A stretch of DNA of 16,791 bases, taken from positions 1 to 16,791 of the forward strand of contig JAMDCS010000099.1 in assembly GCA_023488835.1 (NCBI GenBank), written 5' to 3'. The notes under the pieces were generated by a model that ran no database searches, was not told the origin of the DNA, and saw nothing but the letters and a program-made list of their open reading frames with translations. Positions 1-7,122 of the stretch are shown here, one piece after another. Position 1 is the stretch's first letter. Each line of letters begins with the position of its first letter. This stretch comes from Candidatus Bathyarchaeota archaeon (GTDB taxonomy: Archaea; Thermoproteota; Bathyarchaeia; Bathyarchaeales; UBA233). The translations under genes and the position numbers were made by a program.

Positions 1-87
1 TTGATTTTTATCTAATTTAATTATTCCTTTTAGTCTGCTTCCTAAATGCTTAGGGTTCTGTCAGGTTATTGTTTAATGGTTTTTTAA

Positions 88-131
88 TAAAAACTTAAAT
101 GCTCAGCAGCGTTTTTCACCGTTGAACGGAG
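88..131 (+). promoter_or_regulatory. TATA promoter and ribosome binding site of the malic enzyme gene
   Basis: An archaeal TATA-like box CTTAAATG lies at 94-101 behind an A-rich BRE-like stretch (88-93). It predicts transcription start near 120-125. GGAG at 128-131 sits nine bases before the ATG at 141 and decides that start. The rest of positions 1-87 is AT-rich, and I see no gene in it. Confidence 0.55.
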
Positions 132-140
132 TTGTCTTGA

Positions 141-1520
141 ATGGTTGCAGATAAATCTGATGTCAAACCAACAGTGGAAGAGTTACTTGCAAAAGCCAAA
201 AAACCCGCACAGCTCTCTCCAGCGATGCACAGGTTCTACGAGGGAAAAATGCAGGTTATCCCCAAATGCGCCATAAGAAACACGGATGATTTTGCAGTCT
301 GGTACACTCCAGGCGTCGCTGCACCATGCAGAGAAATCCAAGCTGACCCAGAAAAATCGTTCGAGTTAACTAACCGCTGGAACTACGTTGCCGTAGTCAC
401 CGATGGGACACGCGTTTTAGGTTTAGGCGATATTGGTCCTGAAGCGGCGTTGCCAGTTATGGAGGGCAAGGCGCTTTTGTTCAAGTATTTAGGCGGAGTT
501 GACGCTTTTCCAATCTGTCTGCGAACCAAAGACCCTGACGAGATTGTAAGGATTTGCAAGGCACTGGAGCCTTCATTTGGCGGAATTAACCTTGAGGACA
601 TCGAGAAACCCAAGTGTTTTCATGTTCTGGAGAAGGCTCGGGAACAGATGCAGGTGCCTGTGTGGCATGATGACCAGCAGGGAACCGCCACAGTAATCTT
701 GGCAGGGTTAATTAACGCGTTCAAACTCGTGGGCAAAAAACCTAAAGAAAGCCTAATCACGCTAGTTGGTTCCGGAGCCGCAAACATTAGGACAGCTTAC
801 GTGCTCATGAAATGGGGGGTTAAACCAGGCAACATAATCCTTGCTGACAGCAAAGGCGTAATCTACAAGGGCAGAGCTGACATTACCAAAGAGGAAGACC
901 CCTGGAAATACGACGTAACCCAAAAAACCAACTCTGAAGGCAGAACAGGCGACATCACAGAAGCCTTCAAAGGCGTCGATGCAGTCGTTGCAGCTTCAAA
1001 ACCAGGTCCAAACACCATAAAGAAAGAATGGATAAAAACCATGGCGACTGATGCAATAATTTTTGCGTGCGCTAACCCGATTCCGGAGATTTGGCCCTGG
1101 GCCGCTGAAGAGGCAGGTGCACGGATTGTTGCGACAGGCAGGAGCGATTTTCCAAATCAAGTGAATAACAGCCTTGGTTTCCCGGGGATTTTCCGTGGCG
1201 TCTTGGATGTTAAGGCGAAGACCATTACTGATGACATGTGCATCGCAGCGGCAACGGAGCTGGCGGATTTTGCTGAGGAGCGGGGAATGAGTGAAAAAGA
1301 CATCTTGCCGAGGATGGATGAGTGGGAGGTTTTTCCCAGAGAAGCCGTTGCATGCGCGTTGAAATCCATTGAGCAGGGTGTTGCACGTGTGAAGCCGAGT
1401 AGGCAGGAGTTGTATGAGCGAGCTTCGGCTATCATTAAAAATGCTCGGGACTCAACTGAGCTGTTGATGAAGCACGGTTTGATTAAGCAGCCGCCAAGCG
1501 AGGCAGAGCTCTTAAAGTAG
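141..1520 (+). CDS. NAD-type malic enzyme (malate dehydrogenase, oxaloacetate-decarboxylating)
   Basis: This enzyme oxidatively decarboxylates malate to pyruvate and CO2 in the cytosol, linking C4 acids to pyruvate. The N-terminal malic domain (about residues 45-190) carries WYTPGVAAP (54-62, with Tyr55 as the expected catalytic tyrosine), EGKALLFK (108-115, with Lys110 as the expected catalytic lysine), the metal-site segment NLEDI (150-154) and WHDDQQGTA (175-183). The NAD-binding domain starts with GSGAAN (210-215). The second strand ends in an acidic residue (ILADSKG, 233-239), which favours NAD over NADP. At 459 residues it matches the short prokaryotic form and has no phosphotransacetylase domain. 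The ATG is preceded by a well-placed GGAG. The gene stands alone with its own promoter and converges on the next gene. The family call is secure; cofactor preference is inference. Confidence 0.95.
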   Translation: MVADKSDVKPTVEELLAKAKKPAQLSPAMHRFYEGKMQVIPKCAIRNTDDFAVWYTPGVAAPCREIQADPEKSFELTNRWNYVAVVTDGTRVLGLGDIGPEAALPVMEGKALLFKYLGGVDAFPICLRTKDPDEIVRICKALEPSFGGINLEDIEKPKCFHVLEKAREQMQVPVWHDDQQGTATVILAGLINAFKLVGKKPKESLITLVGSGAANIRTAYVLMKWGVKPGNIILADSKGVIYKGRADITKEEDPWKYDVTQKTNSEGRTGDITEAFKGVDAVVAASKPGPNTIKKEWIKTMATDAIIFACANPIPEIWPWAAEEAGARIVATGRSDFPNQVNNSLGFPGIFRGVLDVKAKTITDDMCIAAATELADFAEERGMSEKDILPRMDEWEVFPREAVACALKSIEQGVARVKPSRQELYERASAIIKNARDSTELLMKHGLIKQPPSEAELLK

Positions 1521-1567
1521 TTACCTAAATCGTGCCTAACTGGTTAATGGCGCAAAACAGCTTCTAC

Positions 1568-1581
1568 AAAAATAAAAGAAG
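1568..1581 (-). terminator. Oligo-T terminator candidate after the small winged-helix-like gene
   Basis: Read on the minus strand, this stretch is CTTCTTTTATTTTT directly after the stop codon at 1583-1585. Archaeal transcription commonly ends at such T-rich tracts without needing a hairpin. It sits in the short convergent gap after the malic enzyme. Confidence 0.4.
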
Positions 1582-1582
1582 A

Positions 1583-1852
1583 TTAGAGTGGCGATATTTT
1601 CACAATATTTCTTTTCTCGAGCCTTCGCAGGGCATCGAGGCATTCGTCTTTTTTCTCGCCGGTAATGTTTAGGTTGAGCATTATGTCCCTGACAGAAACG
1701 CCTGGTTTGCCAAAATTCTCATGACGCTTGTAGAGGTGCTTGACGATGGATTTTTCGAGTTTACCGCATCGCCATGTAGTATTGCGAATTAAAACAACAA
1801 TGGTTTGGACAAGGGTCTGCTCGTTCGATTTTCTTCCACGGGTTTCTCCCAT
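1583..1852 (-). CDS. Small winged-helix-like protein, possible DNA-binding regulator
   Basis: This is an 89-residue protein I cannot assign to a named family. The N-terminus is basic (GRK at 6-8). Then come a predicted helix (13-42), a segment reading PGVSVRDIMLNLNI (50-63) that looks like a recognition-helix region, a second helix KKDECLDALRRLEKR (67-81) and a short strand NIVKISPL. That order fits a winged-helix fold of the kind common in small archaeal regulators. The ATG at 1852 has GGGGAG two bases upstream, which is closer than usual. A TATA-like TTTAAATG lies about 35-40 bases upstream. It is not clearly linked to the neighbouring genes. The ORF is probably real; the DNA-binding role is inference. 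Confidence 0.6.
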   Translation of the reverse strand: MGETRGRKSNEQTLVQTIVVLIRNTTWRCGKLEKSIVKHLYKRHENFGKPGVSVRDIMLNLNITGEKKDECLDALRRLEKRNIVKISPL

Positions 1853-1885
1853 TTCTCCCCACCGTCAACCCACACCGCATCATGT

Positions 1886-1910
1886 CATTTAAACGTTGTT
1901 CCAAATTGAA
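1886..1910 (-). promoter_or_regulatory. TATA box and adjoining imperfect palindrome upstream of the small winged-helix-like gene
   Basis: On the minus strand a TATA-like CGTTTAAATG (1886-1895) lies about 35-40 bases before the ATG at 1852. Directly upstream, at the BRE position, is an imperfect palindrome TTCnAnnTnGAA (1899-1910). This could be an operator, for instance for autoregulation, but the match is weak. Confidence 0.35.
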
Positions 1911-1940
1911 ACATGGGCTCTATTTTGGGGCGATGAAGTT

Positions 1941-2390
1941 TTATAGTATTTTTTTGAGGTATATGCCGTGTTTTTTGCCGTAGTATTTTTCTAGTTTGCC
2001 CATTGTTTGGTAGCCGAGGGAGTGGTAGAGTTTTATTGCAGGGTGGTTGTCTTCTCGGACTTCCAAGCGACATTCGCTTATGCCTTTTTGTTTTAGGAGG
2101 CTTTCTATTTCGTGGAGAAGTTTTGTGGCGATTTTTTGGCGTCTGCAGTTTGGGGCTACGTTGATTGTTATAATGTGTCCGAACTCGGTGTTTTCTTCAA
2201 CTTCCACTTGAGCGATTATGAATCCTGCTATGTCGCTGTTTGCTTTAGCTACCAGCGCTATGGTGTTGTAGTCAGTTAGTAAATAGGCTATTTGGCGTTT
2301 GGTGAAGGCTTCTTGGTCAAAGCATTGCTCTTCGATTTGGTAGAGTTGGTCAAGGAGTTTGAGGGTTGCGGTTTCGATTTTTACTTCCAT
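1941..2390 (-). CDS. rimI: GNAT-family N-terminal acetyltransferase, RimI-like
   Basis: This protein likely transfers acetyl from acetyl-CoA to protein N-termini, as RimI and archaeal Ard1/NatA-type enzymes do. The 149 residues fit the family. Motif A is seen as INVAPNCRRQKIATKLL (76-92); the usual R/Q-x-x-G-x-G/A loop is R83-R-Q-K-I-A88, with Lys in place of the first glycine. Motif B is LEVREDNHPAIKLYHSLGY (109-127), a hallmark of the RimI/Ard1 group, followed by YY at 136-137. The ATG at 2390 has no clear Shine-Dalgarno. It lies 19 bases after the stop of the flippase-like gene on the same strand, so the two are probably cotranscribed. The substrate is unknown. Confidence 0.88.
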   Translation of the reverse strand: MEVKIETATLKLLDQLYQIEEQCFDQEAFTKRQIAYLLTDYNTIALVAKANSDIAGFIIAQVEVEENTEFGHIITINVAPNCRRQKIATKLLHEIESLLKQKGISECRLEVREDNHPAIKLYHSLGYQTMGKLEKYYGKKHGIYLKKIL

Positions 2391-2409
2391 TTTGCTGGTC
2401 TTATGATAA

Positions 2410-3492
2410 TTAGGGTTGAGGGGGGATTTTAGTTTTTTCTGTGTTTACGGCTGGGATTACTGCGGGTTTTAGTTCAAGCCATTGTTGGGCTGCAAAACCG
2501 ATGAAGAAACGGAACCACAAAGTTACGATTCTTACAAGAATAGTGGCTGTGGCAGCTAAAGGTCCGTAAATTCCCATTGAAATGTACAGCGTAGTCATCA
2601 CTACTTCTGGAAGCCCAACTTCAAAAGGTATGCCTATTGGAATTGCTTTGACAGCTAAGAATATCGCTGAAGTAACGATGATTATGCTCAATGAAACAGG
2701 GTGACCAAGCGAATAGAACACGAGGTATGGTATGCTTAAGCTGAAAAACCAAGAAATAACCAAGTAGAACGATGAGCCAGCTATAGCCTTTGGGTTGTGT
2801 CGGAACTCTTTCATTGAATCGTGAAAGTGCTCGGTAACTTCAACGGCTTGTCCCGTTAGTTTTGTAAGGTTTACTCTTCCGAATGTAATTTTGTAGACAA
2901 AGTGGGTTCCAAAATCAATGAATTTTAAGGTCCATTGCTGCTTGAAAGACAAAACGAACATTAAAACGATTATTCCCACAATTGCCGCAGCGACCAGTAT
3001 AATTGCGTTGAAGACTAATGGGTTAACTTTACCTCCAAAAGTTAGCAGCACGATTCCTGCGATTAGGGCAACAACATTTAGTGCCATGCCCAAAAGCCTA
3101 TGAGTAAACAGTGAAGCTACCACTTTTCCGAAGGGACCACATTTGTCCCTTGTGCACAAGTATGTTCGGGTTACTTCTCCACCTATGGATTGGGCTGGAA
3201 CGATGGTGTCAACGTATAATCCATACCAAACGTAGAGGTAAGCTCTCACAACAGTGACTCTAATTTTAAGGTAGTTGGTTAGCACTCGCCACGAAACCGT
3301 GAAGAATAATACTTCCAATAAACCAAACGCTATGGCAACAGTGTAAATGAGGGGATCTGCGGTTTGGGCTGTGGCGAGGATGCCTAAAATGTCCACTTTG
3401 AACAGGTAAATGTAGAGGAAAAACCCAACTAAACCAAGCAGCGGAAAAACCGCAGTTTTCCAAGTTAGCTTTGGCTTAGTGAGAGGTTCCAA
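2410..3492 (-). CDS. Flippase-like integral membrane protein (LPG_synthase_TM / UPF0104 family)
   Basis: This 360-residue multispanning membrane protein resembles the membrane part of lysylphosphatidylglycerol synthase and the archaeal AglD-type proteins. Their roles include moving or modifying lipid-linked groups. Hydrophobic segments lie at about 14-31, 47-68, 132-152, 158-181, 238-262, 266-283 and 309-338. Two family signatures are visible: VPAQSIGGEVTRTY (98-111), matching the usual P-x-x-x-x-GG-E-x-x-R loop, and IPIGIPFEVGLPE (284-296), matching the late G-x-x-E loop. It starts with TTG; no in-frame ATG lies near the N-terminus. A TATA-like run is found about 45-50 bases upstream. It probably forms an operon with the acetyltransferase gene 19 bases downstream. 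Substrate unknown. Confidence 0.85.
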   Translation of the reverse strand: MEPLTKPKLTWKTAVFPLLGLVGFFLYIYLFKVDILGILATAQTADPLIYTVAIAFGLLEVLFFTVSWRVLTNYLKIRVTVVRAYLYVWYGLYVDTIVPAQSIGGEVTRTYLCTRDKCGPFGKVVASLFTHRLLGMALNVVALIAGIVLLTFGGKVNPLVFNAIILVAAAIVGIIVLMFVLSFKQQWTLKFIDFGTHFVYKITFGRVNLTKLTGQAVEVTEHFHDSMKEFRHNPKAIAGSSFYLVISWFFSLSIPYLVFYSLGHPVSLSIIIVTSAIFLAVKAIPIGIPFEVGLPEVVMTTLYISMGIYGPLAATATILVRIVTLWFRFFIGFAAQQWLELKPAVIPAVNTEKTKIPPQP

Positions 3493-3827
3493 GTGGTTTC
3501 TGCACCCGAATTAAAAACAGAGGTATAAACAAGTGATTATATACTTTACCCAAATCCCAGCCAACGATTCTTAAGCCAAAGAAGCGTCTCCTTTAGCTGT
3601 GATTTTTTTCTATAGCCCCCTTATATAAAGGCTCAACAACTGCAGACACCAAAATGTAAAGATAATATGTATCCATCGCATGAAAGCGGTGTTTTTGCAG
3701 CAAATGCACAGAACTATCTGCGTTATCTCATCAATTGTAGCGTCAACTGTTTATGATGAGGGCTTGATTTCTTTATGGTAATGTTTTAATTGTTAGTGGC
3801 TTCTAACCAATAAACAGGTCTTAGAAA
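3493..3827. promoter_or_regulatory. Divergent intergenic region: two TATA elements and a hairpin, no convincing gene
   Basis: For the minus-strand flippase gene, TATATAAT (minus strand, 3536-3543) and TTTATACC (about 3523-3530) are the best promoter elements. At 3619-3631 a near-palindromic CCTTATATAAAGG gives a TATA box readable on both strands. Plus-strand initiation there would fall near 3650, about 175 bases before the glycyl-tRNA synthetase start. Downstream, CTGCAGACACC (3640-3650) can pair with GGTGTTTTTGCAG (3688-3700) using one G-U pair and a two-base bulge. A 29-codon ORF (3667-3756) without a ribosome binding site lies within this leader. AGGTC at 3816-3820 may serve the TTG start at 3828. 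Confidence 0.4.
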
Positions 3828-5600
3828 TTGAGCACTGAAGCTAAATGTTCCAAACCAGCATGCGACAAGTTCGTTGCAGTAAACGAGTTAGCTAAGCGTA
3901 GAGGTTTTTTTTGGTCGTCGTTTGAGATTTATGGTGGTAGCGGCGGCTTTGTAACTTACGGTCCACTTGGCACACGCCTAAAGCAGAATGTTGAGGCTAA
4001 GCTGAGGGAGCTTTTTGTTAAGAAGATTGGGATTTACGAGATGGAGTCATCTGTCATCGCGCCGGGCAAGGTTTTTGAGGCTTCTGGTCACGTTGACCAT
4101 TTTAAGGAGCCGATGGTGGAGTGCCAAAACTGCCATCAACGCTTCCGAGCAGACCATTTGCTGGAAGAAAAAGACATAAGCTCCGCCGAAGCAGAAAAAA
4201 TGACGCTTGAAGAGGTAGCGCAAGAAATTGAGCGGCACGGCGTCGTGTGTCCTGACTGCGGCGGCAAATTCGGCGAACCCCAACGTTACTTAACCATGTT
4301 CCAAACAACAATTGGACCTTATTCGGGCGCGGTCGGTTACGGCAGGCCTGAAGCTGCACAGAACATCTTTGTGGAGTTTAACAGGCTCTACACGGCTGCA
4401 AGGGAGCGTCTTCCGTTCGGTTGCATCCAGATTGGGCATGCGTTGCGCAACGAGATTTCGCCGCGCCAAGGCTTAATTCGTCTCCGTGAGTTCACGATTG
4501 CTGATTTGGAGTTTTTCTTTGACCCAGCAGAACCATGCTGCGACAAGATAAAGGAAGTCGAAAATGAGGTTTTGCCCATTCTTTTGTGTGAAACCCGATT
4601 GAAAGATTGCGAAGACACAACGGAACTAACCGTGCGAGAAGCCCTTGACAAAAAAATCATCCGTTCCGAATGGCAAGCTTATTTCATGGCGATGGCAAAA
4701 CGCCTTCTCACTGAACTTGGTGTACCCGCAAACAAACAACGTTTCATCGAAAAGCTCACATGGGAAAAAGCCCACTATAGCACCCAGAGCTTCGACCAAG
4801 AAGTGCTCGTGGATCGTTGGGGCTGGGTGGAAGTTTCAGGGCATGCTTACCGCACCGACTACGATTTGTCCTGTCACATGAAAGCCAGCGGCGTCGACAT
4901 GACCGTTTACAAAGAATACGCTACCCCAGTGGAGAAAGAAGAGCTTGCTGTGAAGCCGATTATGGCTAAGCTTGGTCCAGTGTACAAGGGAGACGCGGGA
5001 AAAGTGGCGGCGATGCTTGCCAAGGTTCCAGCGCAGGAAGTGGCGGATGCCATGCAAAAAGAGGGCAGTTACATGGCAGGCAACTACCAAGTCTTCCCAG
5101 AACAAGTGGATATTAGCCGACAAAAAACCATCGTCCGCGGAACACGCTTCATTCCACATGTTGTGGAACCCAGTTTTGGCTCAGACAGACTTTTCTACGT
5201 GGCTTTAGAGTATGCTTATGGCGTAAAAGATGACCGCGTTGTTTTGAGTTTCCCACGGAGCATTGCGCCGATTCAGGTTGGCGTTTACCCGTTGATGGGC
5301 AAGGACGGCTTAGATGCCAAAGCCAAAGAAGTGCAGAGGCTGCTGGCATGCGAGGGCTTCATGACGGAGTACGACGAAACAGGCTCGATTGGCAGAAGGT
5401 ACGCAAGAGCCGACGAAGCAGGCGTACAACTGGGCATAACCATAGACTACGACACCTTAAACGATGGCACCGTAACCATCCGCGACCGAGACAGCTGGCA
5501 GCAAATCCGAACCGCAATCAAGGATTTACCTGAGCAACTGCACAAGTACTTCGAAGGAAAACTAAACTTTGAACAACTAGGAAGCATTATCAAAGATTAA
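3828..5600 (+). CDS. glyS: Glycyl-tRNA synthetase, archaeal/eukaryotic type
   Basis: This class II synthetase charges tRNA-Gly with glycine in the cytosol. The 590 residues and domain order match the dimeric alpha-2 enzyme. They show the N-terminal GFFWSSFEIYGGSGGF (26-41) and YGPLG (44-48), an inserted zinc-binding-like pair C99-x-x-C102 and C141-x-x-C144, and motif 2 around GHALRNEISPRQGLIRLREF (203-222). Next come VSGHAYRTDYDL (336-347) and motif 3 PHVVEPSFGSDRLF (443-456). An anticodon-binding domain (about 480-575) contains PIQVGVYPLM and RYARADEAG. The start is TTG with AGGTC eight bases upstream; no in-frame ATG is nearby. The leader may be long and structured. The next gene follows after 75 bases, with a T-run between them. 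Confidence 0.96.
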   Translation: MSTEAKCSKPACDKFVAVNELAKRRGFFWSSFEIYGGSGGFVTYGPLGTRLKQNVEAKLRELFVKKIGIYEMESSVIAPGKVFEASGHVDHFKEPMVECQNCHQRFRADHLLEEKDISSAEAEKMTLEEVAQEIERHGVVCPDCGGKFGEPQRYLTMFQTTIGPYSGAVGYGRPEAAQNIFVEFNRLYTAARERLPFGCIQIGHALRNEISPRQGLIRLREFTIADLEFFFDPAEPCCDKIKEVENEVLPILLCETRLKDCEDTTELTVREALDKKIIRSEWQAYFMAMAKRLLTELGVPANKQRFIEKLTWEKAHYSTQSFDQEVLVDRWGWVEVSGHAYRTDYDLSCHMKASGVDMTVYKEYATPVEKEELAVKPIMAKLGPVYKGDAGKVAAMLAKVPAQEVADAMQKEGSYMAGNYQVFPEQVDISRQKTIVRGTRFIPHVVEPSFGSDRLFYVALEYAYGVKDDRVVLSFPRSIAPIQVGVYPLMGKDGLDAKAKEVQRLLACEGFMTEYDETGSIGRRYARADEAGVQLGITIDYDTLNDGTVTIRDRDSWQQIRTAIKDLPEQLHKYFEGKLNFEQLGSIIKD

Positions 5601-5608
5601 GTAGCTAT

Positions 5609-5615
5609 CTTTTTT
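5609..5615 (+). terminator. Oligo-T terminator candidate after glycyl-tRNA synthetase
   Basis: CTTTTTT occurs nine bases after the stop codon. Such T-runs end archaeal transcripts. Read-through into the next gene remains possible because the gap is only 75 bases. Confidence 0.35.
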
Positions 5616-5675
5616 AATACACACACAAATAGTACACATGATAGATTAGGGATTGTTATAGACGGGGGAAAAAGT

Positions 5676-6335
5676 TTGGTACTTCCAGCAGAAACAGAAG
5701 AGCGCGTGAAGAGGCGCGCCCTAAATGCTTGTCAAGATAACTTACGTAAGGTTGTAGATGTTTCAAGAAAAATCCCTCAACTGGTCGAGTTTTTTGCAAG
5801 CGGCGACAAAGAAAACGCCCGGAAACTCTTTAGCGAAATCAAAACAGGCGAAGAACAAGTCATCAAGGCAAGACGCATGGTATCACAGGAACTAGCTGAA
5901 ATAGGCGCCATCCTGATTGCCCGAGAAGACTTCCTGCGGTTCACCAACTTATCAAGCGAAATAGCTGACTTCTCAGAAGGCATCGCCTACTACCTCGTTG
6001 AAATCATGGAGCACAACTGGGTTATCTCGCCAGACGTTAAAAAAGACCTCCTGAAACTTTCCCTAGCTGTGCTTGACTCAGTGCTTAAACTCCGCGAAAC
6101 CATGATGGTGCTAAACTACGGTCCACAAAAAACCCTTGAACGCGCCAAAGACGTAGAAATCGCAGAACGCATCGTTGACGACCAATACCGCGCCCTAACC
6201 ATAAAAGTTTTAAGCAGCAAATTCGAGGTGCCCGTTCTCCTTCTCCTTCGGGATGTGCTTCAGTTGCTGGAAAACTCCGCTGACAAAGCTGAAGACGCAG
6301 CCGACGCCGCAAGCACAATCTCATTCATCATGTAA
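5676..6335 (+). CDS. DUF47 / PhoU-like protein (TIGR00153 group)
   Basis: This is a 219-residue all-helical cytosolic protein of the DUF47 family, related to PhoU and often linked to PiT-type phosphate transport. Helix-rich segments run throughout. The acidic patterns typical of the family's metal-binding helices are seen in FSSEIADFSEG-like form at 92-102, ERIVDDQYRA (164-173) and LENSADKAEDAADA (198-211). The start is TTG with GGGGG (5664-5668) upstream, well spaced. The tRNA endonuclease gene begins 15 bases after its stop, so the two are likely one transcript. No PiT transporter is present in this window, so the phosphate link is family knowledge rather than local evidence. Confidence 0.82.
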   Translation: MVLPAETEERVKRRALNACQDNLRKVVDVSRKIPQLVEFFASGDKENARKLFSEIKTGEEQVIKARRMVSQELAEIGAILIAREDFLRFTNLSSEIADFSEGIAYYLVEIMEHNWVISPDVKKDLLKLSLAVLDSVLKLRETMMVLNYGPQKTLERAKDVEIAERIVDDQYRALTIKVLSSKFEVPVLLLLRDVLQLLENSADKAEDAADAASTISFIM

Positions 6336-6350
6336 ACAAGAGCGACGCAG

Positions 6351-6905
6351 ATGCCGAAAATCAAGGTTGAACTCATCGAAAACTTCCTAGTAGTGTGGGA
6401 CTCTACGGAGGGTTCTCAACTCTACAAAACCGCTTACTACGGCAAACCCGTCGGCATTCCTAAACCAAAAATCCCCGAGTTTGACGTGCCGCTTATTTTG
6501 GATTTGATGGAGGGGCTTTACCTTGCTGAGGTTGAAAGAATCGAGATTTACGAGAACCCTGGCGAGACTGCGGTTAGTCTTAGGAAACTGCGGCAGAAAG
6601 CCAAGCAGCTCTATGATGGGTTTGAGGAAAAATACGCTGTTTACCATGACCTGCGCGACAGCGGCTTAATTGTTACGCCGGGAATAAAGTTTGGCTGCGA
6701 CTTCGCCGTCTACAAGTATGGTCCAGGCGTGGAACATGCGCCTTACATGGTAACGGTGAAGAAGGCGGGCTCAGACATCTCCGCGACTGAAATCGTGAAG
6801 AACGGCAGGTTGGCGACGACGGTGCGCAAACGCTTCATCATCGCCGTGCCAGACATGGCTTCGAAAGAGATTAAGTACCTGATTTTTAAGTGGTTCAAAG
6901 CTTAA
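6351..6905 (+). CDS. endA: tRNA-splicing endonuclease EndA, catalytic type
   Basis: This enzyme cuts introns out of precursor tRNAs at bulge-helix-bulge sites. The 184 residues fit the single-catalytic-domain archaeal form. The N-terminal domain spans about 1-90. The catalytic domain begins at YAVYHDLRDSGLIVTPG (95-111) and continues with KFGCDFAVYKYG (113-124). The catalytic triad appears intact: Tyr121 in FAVY, His129 in EHAPYMV, and Lys160 in TTVRKRF. The ATG has no strong Shine-Dalgarno and lies 15 bases after the PhoU-like gene, suggesting translational coupling. Whether it works as a homotetramer or needs a structural partner subunit cannot be seen here; no second subunit is encoded in the window. 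Confidence 0.93.
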   Translation: MPKIKVELIENFLVVWDSTEGSQLYKTAYYGKPVGIPKPKIPEFDVPLILDLMEGLYLAEVERIEIYENPGETAVSLRKLRQKAKQLYDGFEEKYAVYHDLRDSGLIVTPGIKFGCDFAVYKYGPGVEHAPYMVTVKKAGSDISATEIVKNGRLATTVRKRFIIAVPDMASKEIKYLIFKWFKA

Positions 6906-6930
6906 TTTATCCATCATTGCATGTTTGTTG

Positions 6931-7098
6931 TTACTTAGACCCTGCTAGTTTCTTTTCCACCATTGCCGCTGATGCCTTTATTAGCTCTTTCTTCACTGGC
7001 TCCTTAAGCGGTGATCCTTTAGCTAAGCCACTTAACAGTTCTGTTAGGTTCTCAACAATGTAATTGCTGCTCTTCTTTGCGCTCTTAGCTTTACTCAT
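6931..7098 (-). CDS. Small lysine-rich hypothetical protein (55 residues)
   Basis: This is a 55-codon ORF from ATG at 7098 to TAA at 6931-6933. It begins MSKAKSAKKSSNYIVENL and ends in EKKLAGSK. I count twelve lysines and five glutamates, so it is strongly basic. Most of it after residue 12 looks helical (VENLTELLSGL, then VKKELIKASAAMVEKKL). GGGGTG lies four bases upstream of the ATG and acts as a plausible ribosome binding site. It starts 24 bases after the nucleotidyltransferase stop on the same strand, so cotranscription is likely. It converges on endA. I do not recognise the family. Nucleic-acid binding would fit the charge but is only a guess. Confidence 0.6.
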   Translation of the reverse strand: MSKAKSAKKSSNYIVENLTELLSGLAKGSPLKEPVKKELIKASAAMVEKKLAGSK

Positions 7099-7122
7099 TT
7101 TACACCCCAATTAATAATTATC

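Noticed and set aside
3667..3756. 29-codon ORF in the leader upstream of glycyl-tRNA synthetase
   Set aside because: It has no ribosome binding site and no recognisable composition. It could be a leader peptide, but nothing in the sequence supports translation.
3753..3759. ATGATGA resembling a C box of an archaeal C/D guide RNA
   Set aside because: No D box (CTGA) occurs at a suitable distance before the coding start, and no C'/D' pair is visible.
4836..5159. 107-codon minus-strand frame opposite glycyl-tRNA synthetase
   Set aside because: It is a shadow of a conserved synthetase region and has no promoter or ribosome binding site.
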